DNA of 64,000 nucleotides from Zoogloeaceae bacterium (GCA_031287525.1 JAITSU010000002.1:1-64000); one strand, 5' to 3'; counted from the stretch's first letter, positions 43,881 to 53,669 are shown. Made by a program: numbers and translations. Notes: a model not told the origin generated them from the sequence alone.

Positions 43881-45842
43881 TCACGGCAAATCCGCCGGAA
43901 GCGTCGTCCCGTCTTTTGCCGGCGCCGTACCCAGACGCTCGCGCAAGGAGGCGGGTTCGCCGGTGAACAGGATGGCGTAATACACGGCGTTGCTCATGAC
44001 TTTTTTGACGTAATCCCGTGTTTCGTCAAAGGGGATGGTTTCGGCGTAAATCGCGCCTTCCAGCGGGGTTGCGCCGCACCAGCGTTTTGCCCGCCCCGGA
44101 CCGGCGTTATAGGCGGCGGAGGCTAATACCGGATGCTGGTGCAGGCTTTCCAGCACCATCCGCATGTAGGTGGTGCCGAGCAACAGGTTGATGTCGGTGT
44201 CGTTGACCGTGCGGTGGTCGTAGTCCTTGATGCCGATTTTCTTGGCGACCCATTTGGCGGTGGCGGGCATCAACTGCATCAGGCCGGAAGCGCCGGCGGA
44301 GGATTTTGCCTGGGTGACGAAGCGGCTTTCCTGACGCATCAAGCCATATACCCAGGCGTCGTCCAAACCCTGTTCGCGGGCGGCGGGGCGCACTTGTGCG
44401 TCGAAGGGGGCGAGAAAGCGTAACGCATAGTCGTGTTGGCTTCTGGTTTTGTCGGCGGCGTTGATGGCGCGGTCATAGAGCTGGTATTCACGCGCCAACG
44501 TAGCGGCGGCAAGCAGTTGGCGGTCGTCCATGTCGCGCAGCGTCCAGTTCCATTCGCGGATGGCGTCAATGCGTAAATCCAGTTGAAACAGTGCGAGGGA
44601 ACGCACGATGCCCGGCAGGATACGCACATCATAAAGCTCGTCGGCGTGCGGCGGCAGGGCGGGGGTGGGGATGGTAATGTGTTTGCCCAGTTCTTCATCC
44701 GCCAGATTGCCGTAAAACTCCGGCAGCCCGCGCAGCGAAGCGAATTGCGCCTTGGCGTCCTGCGCGCGACCTGCCGCCTTGTAGGCACGTCCCAACCAGT
44801 AAACCCATGTCGGACGCGATTGCAATTCCTCAGGCATCTGTTCGATGGCGAGGCGCACGGCGTTCCAGTTTTGCGCGCGCAGGGCGGCGCGCGCGCGCCA
44901 TTCGGCGGCGTCGGCGGTGAGCAATTCCGGCTTGCTGCGGGCAAACCATGTCGGGGCTTCCGGCAGATGACGGCGCGCGCCCTGCAAGCCAATTTGCCCC
45001 CAGCACCAGGCGGCAGTCTGCGCGCCCAGTTGGGGTTGCCATTGCGCCAGTTGTTCGGCGGCGAGGACGGGATCATTTTGCGCCAGACGGGTGATCGCCA
45101 GCGCCACGACTTCACGGCGCGCGCGGCGACTGCCCACGCTCTCCGGTTTTTGGCGCGCCAGCCAGATGCGCGGTTGGCTGATGATTTGGTCGAGTTGTCT
45201 GGCATCCGGCTGCTGTTCGCGCGGCAAAAAGCGCAAGACTCGCCGCGCCATGTCGTGCTTGCCCTGCTCGAACAGCATGTGTATGCGGCTCCAATACACA
45301 TCGTCGCTGACCGCTTCGCCCAGGCGCGAAAACAGGGGTTGGCAGCCTTCCGGTACGCTGATGATCGTCTGCCAGAGGGTTTCGGCTTCGGCTTGATTTT
45401 TTTGCCGCGCCGCCGCGTCGCCCAAGCGGGCAATCGCCTGAATTTGCAGACAGCGGGATTCCAGATCGGGGGCGCGGAGCGCCTTGTATTGCCGCGACAC
45501 TTCCGACCAACGCCCCTGTTTGCCCAGCGTTTTCAGCCAGTCGGCGCGTAGACGCTCGCTCAGATAGCTGCCTTCCTCGCGCCGGATGAAGTCCTGGATG
45601 ACCGCCTCATCCGGTCGCTCGATGCCCTGCCGCAGCAGGTAGTATTCGACGTAGGGGGCGAGCGCGGCATCATCCAGCCTCTGCGCGTTCAGGGTTTCCA
45701 GCCTGGCGCGGTCGCCCACCCGAAAGGCTTCGCGGGCGTCAAGAAACTGGCGCTCGCCCTCGGATTCCTGCGCGAAGACGAAGTTGGGAACGAGCAATAT
45801 GGCGGCAAGGCAGAGACGGGCGAAAAAAACAGACGGCTTCAT
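43881..45842 (-). CDS. slt: Soluble lytic murein transglycosylase
   Basis: Periplasmic peptidoglycan-cleaving enzyme of 653 residues. It has a signal peptide (about 1-24), a long alpha-helical superhelix (U and L domains), and a C-terminal goose-lysozyme-like catalytic domain. The catalytic Glu is E505 in MRQESRF, followed by SSAGASGLMQLMPATAKWVA and SAAYNAGPGRAKRW. It is divergent from the 5-FTHF cyclo-ligase gene, with 49 bp between. Confidence 0.94.
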   Translation of the reverse strand: MKPSVFFARLCLAAILLVPNFVFAQESEGERQFLDAREAFRVGDRARLETLNAQRLDDAALAPYVEYYLLRQGIERPDEAVIQDFIRREEGSYLSERLRADWLKTLGKQGRWSEVSRQYKALRAPDLESRCLQIQAIARLGDAAARQKNQAEAETLWQTIISVPEGCQPLFSRLGEAVSDDVYWSRIHMLFEQGKHDMARRVLRFLPREQQPDARQLDQIISQPRIWLARQKPESVGSRRARREVVALAITRLAQNDPVLAAEQLAQWQPQLGAQTAAWCWGQIGLQGARRHLPEAPTWFARSKPELLTADAAEWRARAALRAQNWNAVRLAIEQMPEELQSRPTWVYWLGRAYKAAGRAQDAKAQFASLRGLPEFYGNLADEELGKHITIPTPALPPHADELYDVRILPGIVRSLALFQLDLRIDAIREWNWTLRDMDDRQLLAAATLAREYQLYDRAINAADKTRSQHDYALRFLAPFDAQVRPAAREQGLDDAWVYGLMRQESRFVTQAKSSAGASGLMQLMPATAKWVAKKIGIKDYDHRTVNDTDINLLLGTTYMRMVLESLHQHPVLASAAYNAGPGRAKRWCGATPLEGAIYAETIPFDETRDYVKKVMSNAVYYAILFTGEPASLRERLGTAPAKDGTTLPADLP

Positions 45843-45891
45843 GGTTAAATCGGGGAATGGATATTGGAAGAGTTAAGCTTGGCAGCATAAC

Positions 45892-46497
45892 ATGAAGCCA
45901 CGAATTACACCGCAAACCCAAACGCAAACCCGCAAGGAATTACGCCAAACCCTGTTGACCGCGCGACGGGCGCTGACGGCCGAACAGGTCGCCGCGTGGT
46001 CGCAACGACTGGTCGAACATCTGCTGCGTGTTTTTCCGCAGCCGCCGGGGAAACGCATCGCCTTCTATTCGCCCATCCAGAACGAGCCGGACGCGCGTCC
46101 CGCCGCCGCCTTCTGGCGCGAACAGGGCGCGACAACCCTGCTGCCGGTCGTCGTCGCCCCGCGCGCGCCGCTCATCTTTCGCCCGTGGACGCCGGAAACC
46201 CCCCTCGTCCCTGACCGTTACGGCATTCCCACGCCGAGCGAGGGCGCGGAAATCATCCCCGACGTGATCATCATGGCGCTGAACGCCTTTGACGCGGCGG
46301 GCTACCGCCTGGGCTACGGCGGCGGTTTTTTCGACCGCACCCTCGCCGCCTTGCAACCGCGTCCCTTGGTGTTGGGCGTGGGTTTCGAGATAGGGCGCGT
46401 AAAAAACATCCAGCCGGAAGCGCATGATCAGGCGGTGGATTGGATATTTACGGAAGAAGGCGGTTGGAAGTCAGGACGAAATCAGGGGCAGGAATAA
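45892..46497 (+). CDS. 5-formyltetrahydrofolate cyclo-ligase
   Basis: Converts 5-formyl-THF to 5,10-methenyl-THF with ATP. Motifs include KRIAFYSPIQNEPD, LPVVVAPRAPLIF, and the phosphate/folate-binding GYRLGYGGGFFDRTLA. It is 201 residues long. Its last 27 nt overlap the end of the convergent GNAT toxin gene. Confidence 0.93.
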   Translation: MKPRITPQTQTQTRKELRQTLLTARRALTAEQVAAWSQRLVEHLLRVFPQPPGKRIAFYSPIQNEPDARPAAAFWREQGATTLLPVVVAPRAPLIFRPWTPETPLVPDRYGIPTPSEGAEIIPDVIIMALNAFDAAGYRLGYGGGFFDRTLAALQPRPLVLGVGFEIGRVKNIQPEAHDQAVDWIFTEEGGWKSGRNQGQE

Positions 46498-46959
46498 CAG
46501 GAACGGTTGGTCGGGCGAGGCTTCAAAACCAAAACGCAGGTAATAGGCTGCGGCTTGTTCATCCAGGGCATCGACGAACAAACCGATGCCGCCCGCTTCG
46601 ATGTCAATGCGCCGCGCTCGTTTCAAAGCATCCGCGAGCAATAACCCGCCGTATCCCTCTCCCTGCCATGCCCTGTCAACTGCCAGTCGTCCCAGGCGTA
46701 AGCCAGGGATGCGGCGCGGCATTTTTTTGCGCCAGACATCCGGCAAACAGCGGCTTTCAAGCTCGGCAAGGGTGAGCGCGTAATAGCCACAAATGCGCGT
46801 GGGTTCGGTTTCGTGAATGAGAACAAAGGTCTTTGAAAGACTTTTGCCCTGATGTTGGCGGGCAACGCGGGCAAGCCAGTCATTCAGTTCCGGTCGACCG
46901 CAATCAAAAGCGCGTCGGTCATGCGCTTCATTCAGCGGCACTATCTGCATTGTCAGCAT
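46471..46959 (-). CDS. GNAT acetyltransferase toxin (TacT-like)
   Basis: Gcn5-type acetyltransferase of about 162 residues, or 159 from the Met at 46950. The acetyl-CoA loop is in LAVDRAWQGEGYGGLLL (Q/RxxGxG/A type), and a C-terminal AAAYYLRFGFEAS supplies the catalytic Tyr region. It opens with LNEAHDRRAFDCGRPELNDWL, typical of DUF1778-linked GNAT toxins that acetylate aminoacyl-tRNA. It overlaps the upstream antitoxin gene by 23-32 nt, as type II TA pairs do. Confidence 0.88.
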   Translation of the reverse strand: MLTMQIVPLNEAHDRRAFDCGRPELNDWLARVARQHQGKSLSKTFVLIHETEPTRICGYYALTLAELESRCLPDVWRKKMPRRIPGLRLGRLAVDRAWQGEGYGGLLLADALKRARRIDIEAGGIGLFVDALDEQAAAYYLRFGFEASPDQPFLLFLPLISS

Positions 46960-47242
46960 TCCGTATGAGCATCTGGTGGCGTTTCATGGCGGTTCGCAAT
47001 GCTGCGTTTGGCGAGGGCGGGTTTTCCAGCCGGTCAAGGAGAAATGCCCAGTCGCGGGACGACAGGCGGATGATTTCTTCCCGTTCGATAACCATTTGCG
47101 CTTCCTTCAAGGCGGCTTGCACCAAAAACTGATTGACGGTCGCGCCCGTCAATTCGGCGGCACGACAAAGCGTTTCATAAACATGCTGCGGAATACGCGC
47201 GCCGATACGGTTTTGGTTTCCTTTGAGCGCGATGGCTTCCAT
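46928..47242 (-). CDS. DUF1778 antitoxin (TacA-like)
   Basis: A 104-residue antitoxin with an N-terminal ribbon-helix-helix region (NRIGARIPQHVYETLCRAAELTGATVNQFLVQAAL) that binds operator DNA, and a C-terminal toxin-binding tail. The ATG at 47242 with AGGAGA SD is preferred to an upstream codon at 47287. An AT-rich stretch just upstream is the probable autoregulated promoter. Confidence 0.88.
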   Translation of the reverse strand: MEAIALKGNQNRIGARIPQHVYETLCRAAELTGATVNQFLVQAALKEAQMVIEREEIIRLSSRDWAFLLDRLENPPSPNAALRTAMKRHQMLIRNADNADSAAE

Positions 47243-47331
47243 GACAATCTCCTGACTTGATAGATATAAGTATAGCGGTGTCGCCAAAATGACGCCACAT
47301 CATGATCCGCTCATTGATCAGGATTGGGTGT

Positions 47332-47664
47332 TCACCGAGGCGGGGGTTTCCTTGCCGAAAATCCGATAATCGCCAGCCATATAAAAAACGCGGCAATGAG
47401 CTGATTGCACACGGCGGCGACATCATAGACACCGGTAACGATGGAAAATTCCAGCGCCGACCAGCATTGGCGCAGCAGGAACAAAATGCCTAATCCCAGC
47501 GCCAGCCAAGGCGCGCGCCAGGGGGCGTGTTTGAGAATGGCGGCAGAGCGCCATTGTTGCCAGATGAGGAAGACGCACACCACCTGTATGCTCATCGCCA
47601 GTCCCAGCCCCAACAGGCAGAGGGAGTAGGGCGAGCCGTCAAGCGCGGGGGGTGAGCGCAACAT
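47332..47664 (-). CDS. Small membrane protein of unknown function
   Basis: Up to 110 residues with three predicted membrane helices (about 15-35, 51-67 and 82-100). I do not recognise a family. The frame starts inside the end of patB (26-nt overlap) and may instead start at the ATG at 47595. Codon-position composition is not clearly different from background, so it is a moderate call. Confidence 0.5.
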   Translation of the reverse strand: MLRSPPALDGSPYSLCLLGLGLAMSIQVVCVFLIWQQWRSAAILKHAPWRAPWLALGLGILFLLRQCWSALEFSIVTGVYDVAAVCNQLIAAFFIWLAIIGFSARKPPPR

Positions 47665-48811
47665 TTTTGATGGCCTGTTGAAGACGGGCGAGCGCGTGGT
47701 CGAGCAATGCGGGCGCGCAGCCGAAATTCAGGCGCACCCAACCCGCCGCGCCGAAATCCGCGCCATTGGAAAGCCCCAAGCCCTGCGATTCAAAATATGC
47801 GACGGGATCGGCGAGGTTCAGTTGCCGCGCGTCCAGCCATGCCAGATAGGTGGCCTCAATGTGCGTCATGCTGACGCCGGGCAGACGGGCGACCGTCGCT
47901 TCCAGATTGTCGCGGTTTTGTCGCAGGATGGCGAGCAAGGCCTGCCGCCAGTCCTCGCCATCGCGGAAGGCGGCTTCGCAGGCGACGAGTCCGAAGACAT
48001 TGACATGCGGCACGATGCCCGACATGGCGCGGACAAAACGCTGGCGCAGGCTGGCGTCGGGAATCACCGCGAAGGCGCAGGCAAGTCCGGGGATATTGTA
48101 GGTTTTGGAGGGCGACATCAGGGTGATGCTGCGTTTTGCCGCCTCCTCATCCAACAGCGCGAAGGGCAGATGGCGTTTGTCATCGTCCAGAATCAGGTCG
48201 CAATGAATTTCGTCGGAGCAGACGATTAAATCGTGACGGGCGGCGAATTCGGCGATCCATTCCAGTTCCGAGCGCTGCCAGCAACGTCCGACCGGATTGT
48301 GCGGGTGGCAGAAAAGCAGCAGTTTCGTGTCGGGGTTTTGCAACATAGCGGCTTCCAGCGCGTCGGTATCCATCTCCCAATGTCCAGCGCGGCACACGAG
48401 CGACACGCATCGCAACGCCTGATCAGAGCGGCGCGGCGCGGCTAAAAAGGGCGGATACACCGGCGTATTGGTCAGTACGCCGCCGCCCCCGCCAACGCAA
48501 ACACTGCGGCAGGCAACATGGATGCCCGTCACCAGCCCCGGCAGCCAGACGAGCCACTCCGCCGCGATGCGCCAGTCATACCGACGTTGCAGATAATCCA
48601 GAACCGCGTCGATTTGCGATGGCTGCGGCACGCCGTAGCCCAACACGCCATGCGCCAGCCGCTCCCGCACGGCATCCAGCACGGCGGGCGGCGCGGCGAA
48701 ATCCATGTCCGCCACCCAGAGCGGCAGAATGTCCTGCCCGGCGTATTTGCCCCATTTCATCGAATCGCTCATGCGTCGATCGGGCGTGTGCGCCAAATCA
48801 AATGCCATCAC
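47639..48811 (-). CDS. patB: PLP-dependent C-S lyase, PatB/MalY type
   Basis: Aminotransferase class I/II fold, 390 residues, related to MalY/PatB cystathionine beta-lyases that release homocysteine or thiols. The N-terminal MKWGKYAGQDILPLWVADMDFA is typical. Others are NPHNPVGR-like CHPHNPVGR, the CSDEIHCDLI Asp, and the PLP lysine in SPSKTYNIPGL. Starts at 48811 and 48808 are both possible. Confidence 0.88.
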   Translation of the reverse strand: MMAFDLAHTPDRRMSDSMKWGKYAGQDILPLWVADMDFAAPPAVLDAVRERLAHGVLGYGVPQPSQIDAVLDYLQRRYDWRIAAEWLVWLPGLVTGIHVACRSVCVGGGGGVLTNTPVYPPFLAAPRRSDQALRCVSLVCRAGHWEMDTDALEAAMLQNPDTKLLLFCHPHNPVGRCWQRSELEWIAEFAARHDLIVCSDEIHCDLILDDDKRHLPFALLDEEAAKRSITLMSPSKTYNIPGLACAFAVIPDASLRQRFVRAMSGIVPHVNVFGLVACEAAFRDGEDWRQALLAILRQNRDNLEATVARLPGVSMTHIEATYLAWLDARQLNLADPVAYFESQGLGLSNGADFGAAGWVRLNFGCAPALLDHALARLQQAIKNVALTPRA

Positions 48812-48813
48812 AT

Positions 48814-50352
48814 TCAGCCCAGAAACAGCCGATACGCCGGGTTTTCGCTTTCGTCCCAGTAACGGTAGCCGAGTTTTTCCAGAAAGGCGTGAAATTCGGC
48901 GGCATCGGCGGGGGGGACTTGCATTCCGACCAGCACCCGCCCCGTGTCCGCGCCGTGGTTTCTGTAGTGGAACAGGCTGATGTTCCAGCCGGCGCTCATC
49001 TGGTTCAAGAAATTCATCAACGCGCCGGGGCGTTCGGGGAACTCGAAGCGGTAGACCCGTTCGCTCATGCCGCCGTCGCGCACTTGCGGCGCGTGTCCGC
49101 CGACCATGTGGCGGACGTGCAGTTTGGCGGTTTCGTCTTCCGAAAGGTCAAGCGTCGGGTAGCCGTGCCGGGTCAACGCCTCGACCAGTTTCAGGGATTC
49201 GGTGCGGCTGGCGACCTGGATGCCGACGTAAACATGCGCTTCCTTCCTTTTGTGGTAGCGATAATTGAATTCCGTGATGTTGTGGCGACCAATCAGGGAG
49301 ACGAATTTTTTGTACGCGCCGGGTTGTTCGGGCAGGGTCACGGAGAGCACCGCCTCGCGCTGTTCGCCGATTTCGGCGCGTTCGGCGACGAAGCGCAGGC
49401 GGTCAAAATTGGTGTTCGCGCCGGACGCCACGGCGATCAAGGTCTTGTCTTTCAGCTTGTGCTGGCGGGCGTATTCCTTCGCGCCCGCGATGGCGAGCGC
49501 GCCGGAAGGTTCGAGAATCGAGCGGGTATCCTCAAACACATCCTTGATGGCGGCGCAGATGGCGTCGGTATCGACTAACACAATGTCGTCCAGCAACTCC
49601 CGGCAGAGGCGGAAGGTTTCTTCCCCGACGAATTGCACCGCCGTGCCGTCGGCGAACAGCCCGACCTGGGCTAACCGTACCCGCTTGCCCGCGTTGATGG
49701 ATTGTTTCATGGCGTCGGCATCGAAGGTTTCCACGCCAATCACCTTGATTTCCGGGCGCACAGCCTTGATGTAGGCGGCGACGCCCGCCGCCAGACCGCC
49801 GCCGCCGATGGCGACGAAAACGGCGTGGATTTTGCCCGCGTGCGACCCCTGCTGGCGCAGGATTTCCATGCCGATGGTGCCTTGTCCGGCGATGACTTCC
49901 GGGTCGTCAAAGGGATGGATGAAGGTGAGTTTTTCCGCTTTTTCCAGTTCCAGCGCGCGGGCGTAAGCGCCGTCGTAGGAATCCCCCGCCAGCGCCACCT
50001 CGCCCCCGCGTTTTTTGACGGCATCCACCTTGATGGCGGGCGTGGTGACGGGCATGACGATAACCGCCCGACAGCCGAGATGCGCCGCTGACATGGCAAC
50101 ACCCTGCGCGTGATTACCGGCGGAAGCGCAGATCACGCCGTGTTTTAACTTGTCGGCGGAAAGACTGGCGATTTTGTTATACGCCCCCCGCAGTTTGAAG
50201 GAAAACACCGGCTGCATGTCCTCGCGTTTCAGGTAAACGCGGTTGCCGACGCGGGCGGAAAGATTGGGGGCGAAATCCAGCGCGGTTTCTTCGGCGAGGT
50301 CGTAGACCCGGGCGGTCAGTATTTTTTGCAGGTAATCCGGTTGCATGTTCAT
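48814..50352 (-). CDS. ilvA: Threonine deaminase IlvA (biosynthetic)
   Basis: PLP enzyme making 2-oxobutanoate for isoleucine synthesis. The PLP lysine is in FSFKLRGAYNK, the glycine-rich phosphate loop is SAGNHAQGVA, and two C-terminal ACT-like regulatory domains (about 330-512) carry feedback inhibition by isoleucine in the family. At 512 residues it is the full-length biosynthetic form. It ends 2 nt before patB, suggesting co-transcription. Confidence 0.95.
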   Translation of the reverse strand: MNMQPDYLQKILTARVYDLAEETALDFAPNLSARVGNRVYLKREDMQPVFSFKLRGAYNKIASLSADKLKHGVICASAGNHAQGVAMSAAHLGCRAVIVMPVTTPAIKVDAVKKRGGEVALAGDSYDGAYARALELEKAEKLTFIHPFDDPEVIAGQGTIGMEILRQQGSHAGKIHAVFVAIGGGGLAAGVAAYIKAVRPEIKVIGVETFDADAMKQSINAGKRVRLAQVGLFADGTAVQFVGEETFRLCRELLDDIVLVDTDAICAAIKDVFEDTRSILEPSGALAIAGAKEYARQHKLKDKTLIAVASGANTNFDRLRFVAERAEIGEQREAVLSVTLPEQPGAYKKFVSLIGRHNITEFNYRYHKRKEAHVYVGIQVASRTESLKLVEALTRHGYPTLDLSEDETAKLHVRHMVGGHAPQVRDGGMSERVYRFEFPERPGALMNFLNQMSAGWNISLFHYRNHGADTGRVLVGMQVPPADAAEFHAFLEKLGYRYWDESENPAYRLFLG

Positions 50353-50454
50353 TCTTTGAAGGCGAAAGGACGAATTCTAAGCCTTTCCGCGCGCAGGGTG
50401 GAATGCGCTTCGCTTTTTCAACCCGCGCGTTTTGGATGACCCGTCGCCTTGTCT

Positions 50455-52827
50455 CTACGAACCCGAATCCTGTTCTTCGCCTTCCGGTAGATTAGCCAGG
50501 GGTTCCGGGATGTGGCAGGCGTAGCCTTGCGCGTAATCTACGCCGAGTTCGTTGACCATATCGTAGATGGCTTCGCTGCATACGAATTCCGCGACGGTTT
50601 TCAGTCCGTGCGCTTGCGCCAGTTGCACGATTGCCCGCACCACGGCGTAGTCGGAGGTGTCGTGGTTGATATTTTTGACGAATTGACCGTCGATTTTGAG
50701 GTAATTGACCTTGAATTGTTTCAGGTAGCCGAAGGAAGACAGCCCGCTGCCGAAATCATCAAGCGACAGCGCCGCGCCGATACCGCGCATCTGGTCGATG
50801 AAACTCAATGCTTGCGTCAGTTGTCCGACGGCGCAGCTTTCCGTGATTTCAAAACACAGGGAGGCAGGGTCGATTTTGTAGAGATTGATTTGATTCCGCA
50901 CATAATCCGGGAATTCATGGTCGGAGAGGCTGGCGCCGGAAACATTGATGGCGTAACGCTCAATGCCGGTGGTCTTGCCCTGCACACGCCATTCCGCCAG
51001 TTGTTTGCAGACGTTTTCCACCACCCAGCGATCAATATAGGGCATCTGGTTGAAGCGTTCGGCGGCGGCGATGAAACGCGAAGGCGACTGGATGTTGCCC
51101 AGGAAATCGCGCAGGCGAATCAGGATTTCGATGTGACGCGGCGCGCCTTCGCGCAAGGGTTCAAGGCGTTGGAAGTAGAGGATGAAACGACCTTCAGAGA
51201 GCGCGGTGGTGATGTGACCGATGGAGCGGAAGTCTTCCTGACGCAGACGGAAGTATTCGTCGGTTTCGGTATACATCTCGACGCGATTGCGCCCGTGTTC
51301 CTTGGCGGCGTAGCAGGCGGTGTCCGCCGCCATCAGGATGTCGGTGAAATTGTTCATGCTGGCGTTGGCGCGCACCATGCCGATTGACGCGCCGATGCGG
51401 AAACTGCGCCCGCCGTAGGTGAAGGTATAGGCGCGGATTTCGTCGATGAGCAGTCTGGCGCGGCGCATGGCTTCGACTTCATCGCAATCTTGCATGAGGA
51501 TGCCGAATTCGTCGCCGCCCAGACGCGCCAGAAAAGCCTGTTCGACCTGATTTTGCAGCATCTTGGTCAGACCAATCAGAAGCTGGTCGCCCGCGCCATG
51601 CCCGCAGGTGTCGTTCACGACCTTGAACTGGTCGAGGTCAAGATAGAGAATGGAAACCGGCTGTTGCTCATGTTTGTACAGTTCCAGCGCCTGTTGCAAC
51701 TGGCGTTCAAAGGCGCGACGGTTGAAAAGACCGGTGAGCGGGTCGTGAATCGCCTGATAAGCCAGTTCTTCGGTGGCGTGATGTTGCAGGGTGATGTCGC
51801 GGATACTGGAACGATAGCCGAGCGAAAGCCCTTGCGCGTCACGGATGGCCTGCCAGGAGATGGCGCACCACAGGCTGCGTCCATCCTGACGCCGGAGGCG
51901 GAATTCCAGATTCTCCCCGCTATGTCCGTCCAACGCCTGCCGCATCTGGTGGCGCACCAGTTCCTTGTCGTCGTCATGCACCAGCGCGAGCGGAAAATCC
52001 GCCATCTTCATGCATTCTTCCGGGGTGTAGCCGGCGATGCGATGCACGGCGGGATTCACCCAGCGCAGCCTGCCTTCCGGGTCGAACCAGTTTTCCCAGT
52101 CGTGGGTGTAGTCGGCGATGGCGCGAAAACGCTGCCGACCGTCTTCCAGTTCGCACATGCGGGAATGCACGGCGTCGATCATGTGGTTGAAACTTTCCCC
52201 CAGCCGCGCGATTTCGTCGTGTCCGCTCACTTTGATCCGCAGATCAAAATTTTTCTTCGCCACCTGAAAGGCGGCGTCCGAGAGTTGCACCAGTCGGCGG
52301 GTCAGGTAGTAAATGACGAGCGACATGAAGAAGGCCAGCAATACGATGCCGCCGATGGCAATCATGATATTTTGCGCGAGCAGGGTTTGTTTCGCTTCGG
52401 TAATGAACGAATTGTGCAGCCCGATATACAACTGACCGTATTGCTGATCACTAATGCCGATCGGGAACAGCGCATTCGTCAGACCATCCGATTGACCGGG
52501 CAGGGGCAGGGGTTGGTTGTCTGGCCAGTTAACCGCGATGCGCGCGCCATCTCCCAGAACGACGGCGATATAGGCGATATGTTTCACTGTTTGCCATTCT
52601 TCCAGCGTTTCACGCAGGGCAGCGTAATCGCCGGTCAGCAGGTAGGGCAGAGTGGCTGAACTGAACGCCATGCCCATTGAATTAATGTTCTCGTTTTGCT
52701 GTTCATGCAGGTAACGGTTGGCGAGCGTGATGCTGTTCCCGATGAGCATGGAGACCATCAGCGCGCAGACTAAAAAGCTGCCCAGGAGCAGCCGCACGCG
52801 GAAAGAATTCGCCAGATAACGGATCAT
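50455..52827 (-). CDS. Membrane GGDEF/EAL protein with PAS domain
   Basis: Probable c-di-GMP turnover protein of 790 residues. Two membrane helices (about 11-31 and 154-175) flank a periplasmic sensor. HAMP follows, then PAS/PAC (GYTPEECMKMADFPLALV), GGDEF near residue 437 (ARLGGDEFGIL, intact) and an EAL domain. The EAL motif reads E-I-L, while metal-site DDFGSGLSSF and LKIDGQFVKNI are kept, so phosphodiesterase activity remains possible. The start overlaps the stop of the PhnD-like gene (ATGA). The binding protein may deliver a ligand signal to this sensor. Confidence 0.9.
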   Translation of the reverse strand: MIRYLANSFRVRLLLGSFLVCALMVSMLIGNSITLANRYLHEQQNENINSMGMAFSSATLPYLLTGDYAALRETLEEWQTVKHIAYIAVVLGDGARIAVNWPDNQPLPLPGQSDGLTNALFPIGISDQQYGQLYIGLHNSFITEAKQTLLAQNIMIAIGGIVLLAFFMSLVIYYLTRRLVQLSDAAFQVAKKNFDLRIKVSGHDEIARLGESFNHMIDAVHSRMCELEDGRQRFRAIADYTHDWENWFDPEGRLRWVNPAVHRIAGYTPEECMKMADFPLALVHDDDKELVRHQMRQALDGHSGENLEFRLRRQDGRSLWCAISWQAIRDAQGLSLGYRSSIRDITLQHHATEELAYQAIHDPLTGLFNRRAFERQLQQALELYKHEQQPVSILYLDLDQFKVVNDTCGHGAGDQLLIGLTKMLQNQVEQAFLARLGGDEFGILMQDCDEVEAMRRARLLIDEIRAYTFTYGGRSFRIGASIGMVRANASMNNFTDILMAADTACYAAKEHGRNRVEMYTETDEYFRLRQEDFRSIGHITTALSEGRFILYFQRLEPLREGAPRHIEILIRLRDFLGNIQSPSRFIAAAERFNQMPYIDRWVVENVCKQLAEWRVQGKTTGIERYAINVSGASLSDHEFPDYVRNQINLYKIDPASLCFEITESCAVGQLTQALSFIDQMRGIGAALSLDDFGSGLSSFGYLKQFKVNYLKIDGQFVKNINHDTSDYAVVRAIVQLAQAHGLKTVAEFVCSEAIYDMVNELGVDYAQGYACHIPEPLANLPEGEEQDSGS

Positions 52828-53669
52828 GGCGCACCGGGTTTGAGGGGCACAAACGATCGAATCAAGGCGGTATAAGGCAGCGCCGTCTTGATGTCCTTTT
52901 CCGTGACAGGCGCGTAGCCTTCATACCCGGTCGACAGGAAAAATACCTTGCCGGCATCGGTGGACGCAAAGCTGTTCAATGCGGCCTTGATTTTCGCGAT
53001 CAGGTCGGGACCCAGTTGCGCGCGCGCCAATGTCATTAAATGTGGCATCTCCTTCATGTTTTCAGTACGAATACCCGTGAGTTGGGCGCGTACATCGGCG
53101 GGCATCTGGTTCAATACGGCTTGCGTGCTGACGGCAGCCGCCGCTTCCGCCAGGGAGACGGCAATGATGGCCGCCGCGTGATTGGGGCGTTCCAGCAGCA
53201 AATAATCCCGCCCCGCGTACATGCCGTTTTCTTCCATCTGTCTGATTCCCGCCACGTAAAAGAAAGAGGCGCGTTCAGGGAAAGCGATGCGTTCGCCGCG
53301 CAAGTCGGCGAGGGTTTTGATGCCGCTGGCGGTACGCACGATAAAGGAGATGGACATGGGCGCCTGATAACGCGCCAGCGGCGTATAGCCATATTCCAGA
53401 AAAAGCGCGCCGAAGTGCGGCGGCGTGATGATGATGTCGAAACGGTCGTTCAGGCAATCCGCGAGAAAGGCCACATGATTCGCTGAGGTATGGAACTTGA
53501 CGGGGCGGTTCAGGCGTTGTTCCAGATGTTTTTGCAGGGCTTGATGGGTTTTGAACAGGGTGGTCGGCGCCGTGAACGGCGCGATGCCCAGACGCAAAAC
53601 GTCCTCTGCGCCGAAGACGGAGCCGGCGAACAACAGGCAAAACAATGTCAGAAGGACGCGACGCAGCAT
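52824..53669 (-). CDS. PhnD-like periplasmic ligand-binding protein
   Basis: A 281-residue substrate-binding protein. The signal peptide MLRRVLLTLFCLLFAGSVFG is followed by a PhnD/phosphonate-type fold with LRLGIAPF, FDIIITPPHFGALFLEYGYTPLARY and ADLRGERIAFPERASFF. There are no transporter genes nearby; it is coupled by overlap to a membrane GGDEF-EAL protein, so a sensory role is likelier than transport. The ATG at 53669 was chosen for the signal peptide over a codon at 53765. Confidence 0.85.
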   Translation of the reverse strand: MLRRVLLTLFCLLFAGSVFGAEDVLRLGIAPFTAPTTLFKTHQALQKHLEQRLNRPVKFHTSANHVAFLADCLNDRFDIIITPPHFGALFLEYGYTPLARYQAPMSISFIVRTASGIKTLADLRGERIAFPERASFFYVAGIRQMEENGMYAGRDYLLLERPNHAAAIIAVSLAEAAAAVSTQAVLNQMPADVRAQLTGIRTENMKEMPHLMTLARAQLGPDLIAKIKAALNSFASTDAGKVFFLSTGYEGYAPVTEKDIKTALPYTALIRSFVPLKPGAP

